Assembly (NCBI GenBank): GCA_965247265.1
Contig: OZ252002.1
Span: 2,294,001-2,358,000, forward strand
Direction of reading: 5' to 3'
DNA length: 64,000 nt
DNA from: G965247265 sp965247265
GTDB taxonomy: Bacteria; Pseudomonadota; Gammaproteobacteria; UBA4575
A program made the translations under genes and the position numbers. Positions 54,909 to 61,231 of the stretch are shown here, one piece after another. Below the pieces are notes generated by a model. It was not told where the DNA came from and ran no database searches. It saw only the letters and a program-made list of their open reading frames with translations. How positions within the stretch are numbered: the stretch's first letter is position 1; each line of letters opens with the position of its first letter.

Positions 54909-55510
54909 TGCAACCATTCCTCAATTGCTTGCAATGCATCTTTTGTAACCACTACATCCTTATATTTAAGCAAGCTTACTGGATCCAATCCTCCAATTTC
55001 AGTCACATCAACATAAGGAAGATTTCGTACAGATAGGTATAAATTCTTATCCGCCTCTTCTGTAATTATTAAAACAGATGATAAAGAAAGTTTTTTGAGG
55101 TGTTCTAGCGCTTGTTTTGTTTTAGGTTCAGTAACTTCAAATTCTTCAACTACATGTAGACGTTCCTGTCTTGCCAGCTCAGAAAACATGCTTGCGTAAG
55201 CTGCGCGAACCATTTTCTTATTTAACTTTTGATTGTAATTGCGAGGTTTCGCCGCGAATGTAACACCACCTGATCGCCATATTGGACTACTTGAGGTTCC
55301 GGCTCGAGCACGACCCGTGCCTTTTTGACGCCACGGCTTCGCGCCACCTCCTTTAACATCACTGCGGCTTTTATTTGCTTTTGTGCCAGCCCGATTGCCA
55401 GCAAGATATGCAGTGACAGCTTGGTGCACAAGTGACTCGTTATACTCACGCGCAAATATTTCATCAGAAACCGTAACAGTTGATTTTTTATTAGCGATTG
55501 ATAGTTTCAT
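54905..55510 (-). CDS. rplD: 50S ribosomal protein L4
   Basis: L4 lines the peptide tunnel and, in gammaproteobacteria, represses the S10 operon through its leader. GNRAGTKANKSRSDVKGGGA, KPWRQKGTGRARAGTSSSPI and VTFAAKPRNYNQKLNKKMVR are diagnostic. Length, 201 residues, equals E. coli L4. Both ends overlap the neighbours by 4 bases. Confidence 0.98.
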   Translation of the reverse strand: MKLSIANKKSTVTVSDEIFAREYNESLVHQAVTAYLAGNRAGTKANKSRSDVKGGGAKPWRQKGTGRARAGTSSSPIWRSGGVTFAAKPRNYNQKLNKKMVRAAYASMFSELARQERLHVVEEFEVTEPKTKQALEHLKKLSLSSVLIITEEADKNLYLSVRNLPYVDVTEIGGLDPVSLLKYKDVVVTKDALQAIEEWLQ

Positions 55511-56256
55511 TTTGATTCTACTTCGCCCTGCTTAGTATCTTCTTTTACTTCTTTTTCATTTTCTACAGCAACTGCTTCATCATTCTCTATGACTTCTTCT
55601 TGTAAAGAAAGATTAAACTCATTAGCATCTACAGGTCGAACAATTACATCTCCGCCCGGCGCACCTGGGACAGAACCTTTAATGAGAATTAATTCTTTAT
55701 CCGTATCAATTTGCACAACTTCTAAATTTTTTGTAGTTACACGCGTTCCACCCATTTGACCTGCCATCTTTTTGCCTTTAAATACCCGACCAGGGTCTTG
55801 ACATTGCCCGGTAGAACCATGTGCACGATGCGAAATAGAGTTTCCATGTGTGGCATCTTGCATCTTAAAATTATGACGCTTTACAGGACCCGCAAACCCT
55901 TTACCTTTTGATACACCTGTTACAGATATTTTCTGTCCGACAGAAAATAAACTTGCGCTTATCTCAGAACCAATGTGCAATTTATCAATTTGGTCTGATT
56001 CAATACGAAATTCACGCAACCCTCTCCCAGCGGAAACGCCAGATTTTGCAAAGTGCCCAGACAAAGGTTTATTTACATGCGAAGATTTTTTTTCACCATA
56101 TGTTACTTGCATGGCTTGATAACCATCAGTATCAAATGTACGTAATTGAGTAACGCGATTAGTTGGAACATGTAAAACTGTCACAGGCACAGAATTACCT
56201 GTCTCATTAAAGACACGTGTCATACCAACTTTTTTTCCAACTAATCCTATAGACAT
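55507..56256 (-). CDS. rplC: 50S ribosomal protein L3 with an acidic C-terminal tail
   Basis: L3 is an assembly initiator near the peptidyl-transferase centre. SIGLVGKKVGMTRVFNETGN, KGKGFAGPVKRHNFKMQDAT, SHRAHGSTGQCQDPGRVFKG (with the Gln that PrmB methylates in E. coli) and KKMAGQMGGTRVTTKNLEVV are present. The protein has 249 residues against 209 in E. coli. The extra ~35 residues at the C-terminus are rich in Glu and Lys (EEVIENDEAVAVENEKEVK). The tail is in frame and ends just before rplD, so it is not a sequencing shift. A 233-base gap precedes the start. Confidence 0.97.
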   Translation of the reverse strand: MSIGLVGKKVGMTRVFNETGNSVPVTVLHVPTNRVTQLRTFDTDGYQAMQVTYGEKKSSHVNKPLSGHFAKSGVSAGRGLREFRIESDQIDKLHIGSEISASLFSVGQKISVTGVSKGKGFAGPVKRHNFKMQDATHGNSISHRAHGSTGQCQDPGRVFKGKKMAGQMGGTRVTTKNLEVVQIDTDKELILIKGSVPGAPGGDVIVRPVDANEFNLSLQEEVIENDEAVAVENEKEVKEDTKQGEVESK

Positions 56257-56310
56257 GCCTAATTATGTCCTGCTTAATACTTGTGAGATTTTTATGTCGC
56301 CGGATAACCA

Positions 56311-56343
56311 CGGCCCGGCATGAGTCACCTCATGGCCGGGCCG
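56311..56343 (-). other. GC-rich GNRA-capped hairpin in the rplC leader
   Basis: On the minus strand CGGCCCGGC-C-ATGAG pairs with CTCATGCCGGGCCG: 14 base pairs with one bulged C and a GUGA (GNRA) tetraloop. It stands out in an AT-rich genome. No run of T follows, so it is not a terminator. It begins within a few bases of the predicted start of transcription for rplC, which suggests a 5'-end stabilising or regulatory hairpin. Confidence 0.7.
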
Positions 56344-56356
56344 CAGAAAGCCGAGC

Positions 56357-56385
56357 ATTATCCCAAAAATCAGAGCTTTAGAAAA
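56357..56385 (-). promoter_or_regulatory. Extended -10 promoter candidate for rplC-rplQ
   Basis: The minus strand reads TTTTTGGGATAATGCTCGG. GATAAT (56357-56362) is preceded by TGG, an extended -10 element, and followed by a GC-rich discriminator as in promoters under stringent control. The -35 region (TTTTCT at 17 bases) is weak, as is common for extended -10 promoters. Transcription would start near 56350, just before the GC-rich hairpin. Confidence 0.5.
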
Positions 56386-56489
56386 CCATTTTCTTCATCT
56401 ATTTATAAATAATTCCATCAAAATTAATTTTGAATTACTGCCTTAGTAGCTGATTTTATGCCTTCATCCTCAAAGATAGTGCAAATAGG

Positions 56490-56804
56490 CTAATTAAGCT
56501 TAATTTGCACATCTACGCCCGCTGCTAAATCCAGCTTCATTAGGGCATCAACCGTCTTATCCGTAGGTTCTACAATATCCATAATCCGTTTATGTGTACG
56601 AATTTCATACTGATCACGAGCATTTTTGTCAACATGCGGTGATATCAACACGGTAAAACGCTCTTTTTTAGTTGGCAGAGGTATCGGCCCCTTAACCCTT
56701 GCACCAGTACGCCTTGCTGTTTCCACAATTTCACTAGCCGAACGATCAATTAAACGATGATCAAATGCTTTTAAGCGGATACGTATTATTTGTCCATCTG
56801 CCAT
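56490..56804 (-). CDS. rpsJ: 30S ribosomal protein S10 / NusE
   Basis: S10 is part of the 30S head and, as NusE, of the antitermination complex. IRIRLKAFDHRLIDRSASEI and RTGARVKGPIPLPTKKERFT with the C-terminal DAGVDVQIKLN-like end (AAGVDVQIKLN) are diagnostic. Length, 104 residues, is normal. It follows tuf by 41 bases and is separated from rplC by an unusually long 233-base gap. Confidence 0.98.
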   Translation of the reverse strand: MADGQIIRIRLKAFDHRLIDRSASEIVETARRTGARVKGPIPLPTKKERFTVLISPHVDKNARDQYEIRTHKRIMDIVEPTDKTVDALMKLDLAAGVDVQIKLN

Positions 56805-56845
56805 AACTATTACTCTCTAATTGTTTTTGATCCTATTCTTTAAGA

Positions 56846-58036
56846 TTACTCAATCACCTTAGCGACCACACCGGCACCCACGGTACGCCCGCCCTCGCGG
56901 ATCGCAAAGCGTAACCCTTCTTCCATCGCAATCGGTGCAATCAGGGATACCGTCATCTGGATGTTGTCACCCGGCATTACCATCTCGGTGCCACTTGGAA
57001 GATCCACAGCCCCTGTCACATCGGTGGTTCGAAAGTAGAATTGTGGACGATATCCATTGAAAAACGGGGTATGTCGACCGCCTTCTTCTTTACTCAGTAT
57101 GTAGACTTCTGCTTCAAATTTGGTATGGGGGGTAATCGAGCCTGGTTTGCATAATACTTGTCCACGCTCTACTTCATCTCGCTTGGTGCCTCGCAACAAC
57201 ACCCCAACGTTGTCTCCCGCTTGACCTTGATCCAGCAGTTTGCGAAACATCTCAACCCCTGTGCAGGTGGTTTTCTCAGTATCTTTAATTCCAACAATTT
57301 CTATCTCATCCCCAACATTAACAATGCCGCGCTCTATACGCCCCGTCACCACCGTACCGCGCCCGGAAATAGAGAACACGTCTTCCACCGGCATGAGGTA
57401 GTCGCCATCAATGGCGCGCTCAGGCTCAGGAATAAACCCATCCATTTCTTCTACAAGCTTGACGATGGAGGGCACTCCTATCTCAGAGGTATCGCCTTCC
57501 AATGCCTTTAAGGCAGACCCGGTGACAATTGGGGTGTCGTCGCCTGGAAATTCGTAGGTGGAGAGTAGGTCGCGTATCTCCATCTCGACCAGCTCAAGCA
57601 ATTCGGCATCGTCCACTTGATCCGCTTTGTTCATGTACACCAATATGTAGGGCACACCCACTTGGCGGGCGAGAAGGATATGTTCGCGTGTTTGTGGCAT
57701 CGGCCCATCCGCAGCACTGACCACGAGTATCGCTCCGTCCATTTGCGCCGCACCGGTAATCATGTTCTTCACATAATCCGCATGCCCCGGACAGTCTACG
57801 TGCGCATAGTGACGATTCGGACTTTCGTACTCAACGTGCGCCGTCGCAATGGTTATCCCGCGCTCGCGCTCTTCCGGTGCATTATCGATCTGATCATAGG
57901 CTTTGAATTCCCCGCCATGCGTCTCGCCCATTACTCTCGTTAACGCCGCCGTTAACGTCGTCTTGCCATGATCAACGTGGCCTATCGTGCCCACATTGAC
58001 ATGCGGCTTGTTGCGCTCAAACTTCTCTTTTGACAT
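56846..58036 (-). CDS. tuf: Elongation factor Tu
   Basis: EF-Tu carries aminoacyl-tRNA to the ribosome. The G motifs are GHVDHGKTTL (G1), DCPGHADYV (G3) and NKAD (G4), with GSALKALEG as G5; the effector region is ERERGITIATAHVEYE. Length is 396 residues. Base composition is unlike the neighbours: three lines counted in tuf (57361, 57541, 57841) contain 102 G+C of 180, against 74 of 180 in three lines from fusA and rpsJ (58921, 59581, 56641). The change is confined to the coding sequence. It lies between fusA and rpsJ in the standard str order. Confidence 0.98.
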   Translation of the reverse strand: MSKEKFERNKPHVNVGTIGHVDHGKTTLTAALTRVMGETHGGEFKAYDQIDNAPEERERGITIATAHVEYESPNRHYAHVDCPGHADYVKNMITGAAQMDGAILVVSAADGPMPQTREHILLARQVGVPYILVYMNKADQVDDAELLELVEMEIRDLLSTYEFPGDDTPIVTGSALKALEGDTSEIGVPSIVKLVEEMDGFIPEPERAIDGDYLMPVEDVFSISGRGTVVTGRIERGIVNVGDEIEIVGIKDTEKTTCTGVEMFRKLLDQGQAGDNVGVLLRGTKRDEVERGQVLCKPGSITPHTKFEAEVYILSKEEGGRHTPFFNGYRPQFYFRTTDVTGAVDLPSGTEMVMPGDNIQMTVSLIAPIAMEEGLRFAIREGGRTVGAGVVAKVIE

Positions 58037-58079
58037 TTTTTTCTACCTCACAAACGTATCTCAATAACAATATTTCGAC

Positions 58080-60179
58080 CTACATATTCTTCTTAATAAT
58101 TCCATCAGCAATATTATTTGGAACTTCTTTATATTTGTGAAATTCCATTGTGTAAGTTGCACGACCTTGTGTTGCTGAACGTAAATCTGTTGCATAACCA
58201 AACATTTCAGATAGTGGTACTTCTGAACGTACAATTTTTCCTGCCGGACCATCTTCCATACCACCTACCATGCCGCGCCGTCGATTTAAATCACCCACGA
58301 CATCTCCCATATAATCTTCCGGTGTAACAACTTCAACTTTCATAATCGGTTCGAGCAATTTGGGACTTGCCTCTTTTGCACCATCTCGAAACCCCATAGA
58401 CCCAGCAATTTTAAATGCCATTTCTGATGAATCAACATCATGATAGGAACCATCATATAAAGTCACCTTTACATCAACAACTGGATAACCTGCAATCACA
58501 CCATTATTCATGGCCTCTTTTACACCTTTCTCTACAGCAGGAATATATTCACGTGGCACTACGCCACCCACAATTTCGTTAGCAAATTCAAATCCATCTC
58601 CTGGATTTTGTGGCTCAATCCTTAAATAGACATGCCCATACTGACCACGCCCACCAGATTGGCGTACAAATTTGCTTTCATGCTCAACTTTACTTCCAAC
58701 TGTTTCTCGATAAGAAACCTGTGGCGCACCAACATTAGCCTCAACGCTAAATTCACGTTTCATACGATCGACTATGATATCTAAATGCAGCTCGCCCATA
58801 CCTGAGATAATGGTCTGCCCCGACTCTTCATCTGTTTTTACACGAAACGAAGGGTCTTCTTGTGCTAATTTTTGTAGTGCTATACCCATTTTTTCTTGAT
58901 CTGATTTTGTTCTTGGTTCAACGGCCACAGATATTACCGGTTCAGGAAACTCCATTCTCTCCAATGTAATTGTTTGTTTCAGATCACACAACGTTTCACC
59001 TGTTGTGACATCTTTTAAACCAACAGCTGCAGCAATATCTCCTGCCCGAACTTCTTTAATTTCTTCTCGAGAATTTGAATGCATTTGCAATATTCGACCT
59101 ACACGCTCTTTTTTACTTTTAATAGGGTTGTAAACTTTATCACCAGAATTTAAAACACCAGAATAGACACGAAAAAACGTTAATGTGCCTACATAAGGGT
59201 CTGTTGCAATCTTAAAAGCCAGCGCTGCGAAGGGTTCATCATCAGATGATTTTCGTTCCGCAGGCGTTTGATCTTTATCTTCTAATGTCCCTTGTATTGC
59301 AGGAACATCTGTTGGCGATGGCATAAAATCAATAACAGCATCCAACATTGCCTGCACACCTTTGTTTTTAAAGGCTGATCCACACAATGTTGGCACGATT
59401 TCATTTGCAAGTGTTCGTAGCCGCAGACCTTCGCGGATATCCTGTTCTGTTAGCAATTCTCCTTCCAAATACTTTTCCATTAATTCTTCAGATGATTCAG
59501 CCGCCGCTTCGATCATCTCATCTCGCCACTTTTGACTGCTTGCCTGTAGTTCTTTCGGAATTTCTTTTTCTTCATAGGTGGTACCTAAATCAGCCTCATT
59601 CCAATAGATTGCTTTCATCTTGATTAGATCAACAACACCTTGGAAATTGTCTTCTGCACCAATTGCTAACTGAATTGGGACTGCATGTGAGCCTAAGCGC
59701 TCACGAATCTGCTCAACAACACGAATAAAGTCTGCACCTGCACGATCCATTTTATTAACAAATGCCATGCGCGGCACATGATACTTATTTGCTTGACGCC
59801 ATACTGTCTCAGATTGCGGTTCTACACCACCGACTGCGCAAAATACTGCACATGCGCCATCCAACACCCGCAATGAGCGTTCAACCTCAATTGTGAAATC
59901 TACGTGACCAGGTGTATCAATTATATTGATACGATGCTGATCAAATTGTTGACCCATCCCACTCCAAAAACATGTCGTCGCAGCAGCTGTTATTGTAATG
60001 CCACGCTCTTGTTCTTGTTCCATCCAATCCATAACAGCCGCACCATCATGAACTTCGCCAATTTTGTGGGAAATGCCGGTATAAAATAAAACTCGTTCTG
60101 TTGTGGTCGTTTTTCCAGCATCAATGTGGGCCATAATACCAATATTACGATAACGTGTAATGGGAGTTTTACGGGCCAC
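58080..60179 (-). CDS. fusA: Elongation factor G
   Basis: EF-G drives translocation on the ribosome. The G motifs are AHIDAGKTTTTER (G1), DTPGHVDFTIEVERSL (G3) and NKMDRAGADF (G4), with the switch region QEQERGITITAAATT. Domain IV contains SGGRGQYGHVYLRIEP and GFEFANEIVGGVVPREYIPA. Length, 699 residues, is normal. Gap to rpsG is 19 bases; GAGGTAG precedes tuf downstream. AT-rich like the other ribosomal genes. Confidence 0.98.
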   Translation of the reverse strand: MARKTPITRYRNIGIMAHIDAGKTTTTERVLFYTGISHKIGEVHDGAAVMDWMEQEQERGITITAAATTCFWSGMGQQFDQHRINIIDTPGHVDFTIEVERSLRVLDGACAVFCAVGGVEPQSETVWRQANKYHVPRMAFVNKMDRAGADFIRVVEQIRERLGSHAVPIQLAIGAEDNFQGVVDLIKMKAIYWNEADLGTTYEEKEIPKELQASSQKWRDEMIEAAAESSEELMEKYLEGELLTEQDIREGLRLRTLANEIVPTLCGSAFKNKGVQAMLDAVIDFMPSPTDVPAIQGTLEDKDQTPAERKSSDDEPFAALAFKIATDPYVGTLTFFRVYSGVLNSGDKVYNPIKSKKERVGRILQMHSNSREEIKEVRAGDIAAAVGLKDVTTGETLCDLKQTITLERMEFPEPVISVAVEPRTKSDQEKMGIALQKLAQEDPSFRVKTDEESGQTIISGMGELHLDIIVDRMKREFSVEANVGAPQVSYRETVGSKVEHESKFVRQSGGRGQYGHVYLRIEPQNPGDGFEFANEIVGGVVPREYIPAVEKGVKEAMNNGVIAGYPVVDVKVTLYDGSYHDVDSSEMAFKIAGSMGFRDGAKEASPKLLEPIMKVEVVTPEDYMGDVVGDLNRRRGMVGGMEDGPAGKIVRSEVPLSEMFGYATDLRSATQGRATYTMEFHKYKEVPNNIADGIIKKNM

Positions 60180-60198
60180 TGCACTTTCCTAATACACA

Positions 60199-60669
60199 TT
60201 ACCAGCGATAATGTGAAAAGGCTTTGTTAGCTTCAGCCATACGCAAGGTATCTTCGCGCTTCCTAATAGCTGAACCTTTCTGCCCTGATGCATCAATCAA
60301 TTCTCCAGCAAGCTTATTGATCATCGATTTCTCACCACGTTTCTTCGCAGCTTCAATTATCCAACGCATGGCCAATGTAATTTGGCGTGTGGGCCGCACT
60401 TCAACTGGTACTTGATATGTAGCACCACCAACGCGTCGAGATTTAACCTCCACTGACGGGCGCACATTTTCTAATGCCTTTTTAAATACCTCGAGTCCCT
60501 CTTGGCCATTTTTATTATTCACACTATCAAATGCGCGATAAACAATATTTTCGCCAACTGATTTTTTCCCATGCTTCATCAACATGTTTACAAATTTAGC
60601 TACTTGCAGATCACTAAACTTTGGATCGGGTAAAACTTTTCGCTGCGGGACTTCTCTTCTGCGTGGCAT
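60199..60669 (-). CDS. rpsG: 30S ribosomal protein S7
   Basis: S7 initiates assembly of the 30S head and in E. coli represses the str operon. PRRREVPQRKVLPDPKFSDL, KFVNMLMKHGKKSVGENIVY and RRVGGATYQVPVEVRPTRQI are diagnostic, and the end AEANKAFSHYRW is standard. Length, 156 residues, is normal. The gap to rpsL is about 42 bases. Confidence 0.98.
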   Translation of the reverse strand: MPRRREVPQRKVLPDPKFSDLQVAKFVNMLMKHGKKSVGENIVYRAFDSVNNKNGQEGLEVFKKALENVRPSVEVKSRRVGGATYQVPVEVRPTRQITLAMRWIIEAAKKRGEKSMINKLAGELIDASGQKGSAIRKREDTLRMAEANKAFSHYRW

Positions 60670-60711
60670 CGTTAGCTCACTTATATATATGTATAAAAAT
60701 GTGTAAAAAAA

Positions 60712-61086
60712 TTATGATTTGGGTTTTTTTGTACCGTACTTCGAGCGTCCTTGCATGCGGTCTTGAACGCCTTGTGTATCTAAACTGCCGCGCACTGTGT
60801 GATAACGAACACCTGGTAAGTCTTTCACGCGTCCACCACGAATCAAAACGACAGAGTGCTCTTGCAAATTATGGCCTTCGCCACCAATGTAGCTCGTAAC
60901 CTCGAAGCCATTTGTTAGTCGCACACGCGCAACTTTACGTAACGCCGAATTAGGCTTTTTAGGTGTAGTGGTATACACACGCGTACATACCCCTCTTTTT
61001 TGCGGGCAGCTCGCAAGTGCAGGAACATTACTTTTTTCCAACTTGCGTTTTCGCGGTTTTCGAACTAACTGATTAATAGTTGTCAT
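60712..61086 (-). CDS. rpsL: 30S ribosomal protein S12
   Basis: S12 governs decoding accuracy. TTINQLVRKPRKRKLEKSN at the start, RVYTTTPKKPNSALRKVARV and GGRVKDLPGVRYHTVRGSLD are diagnostic. The streptomycin-determining lysines (PKKPNS and RVKDLPG) are the wild-type residues. ATG 61086 gives 124 residues, identical to the E. coli length; a longer in-frame start at 61113 would run into the hairpin upstream and is rejected. It is the first gene of the str operon. Confidence 0.98.
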   Translation of the reverse strand: MTTINQLVRKPRKRKLEKSNVPALASCPQKRGVCTRVYTTTPKKPNSALRKVARVRLTNGFEVTSYIGGEGHNLQEHSVVLIRGGRVKDLPGVRYHTVRGSLDTQGVQDRMQGRSKYGTKKPKS

Positions 61087-61113
61087 AATTTTTTCCATAC
61101 CCAAAATAAACAA

Positions 61114-61136
61114 CAGGCCGATGGATCATCGGCCTG
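61114..61136 (-). terminator. GC-rich hairpin in the rpsL leader: attenuator or rpoC terminator
   Basis: CAGGCCGAT (61114-61122) and ATCGGCCTG (61128-61136) form a perfect 9-bp stem with a 5-base loop. On the minus strand TTGTTTATTTT follows. This looks like a rho-independent terminator, yet it lies only 27 bases before the rpsL ATG and downstream of the predicted rpsL promoter. It may end rpoBC transcripts and also attenuate the str operon. Confidence 0.65.
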
Positions 61137-61151
61137 CATGTTAGCCGCGGA

Positions 61152-61180
61152 ATTGTAGAAATCCACGGCTACACTGTCAA
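61152..61180 (-). promoter_or_regulatory. Near-consensus sigma-70 promoter for the str operon
   Basis: The minus strand has a perfect -35, TTGACA (61175-61180), a 17-base spacer, and -10 TACAAT (61152-61157), five of six matches to consensus. The following bases TCCGCGGC make a GC-rich discriminator, as in rRNA and ribosomal-protein promoters repressed by ppGpp. Start of transcription is expected near 61145, leaving a leader of about 58 bases that contains the 61114-61136 hairpin. Confidence 0.8.
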
Positions 61181-61231
61181 GCAAACACCCCTAATGAGGT
61201 CCATATGTAGCAAATTACTACATTTTTTTAT

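Noticed and set aside
56311..56343. GC-rich hairpin after rpsJ as a rho-independent terminator
   Set aside because: No T-run follows the stem on the minus strand; the next bases are GTGGTTATCC. Position just after an extended -10 fits a leader better.
57158..57943. Long open frames antisense to tuf
   Set aside because: They follow from the high G+C of tuf; the products show no domain and no start signals.
56805..58079. tRNA genes next to tuf, as near E. coli tufB
   Set aside because: The gaps on both sides of tuf are about 40 bases and cannot hold a tRNA.
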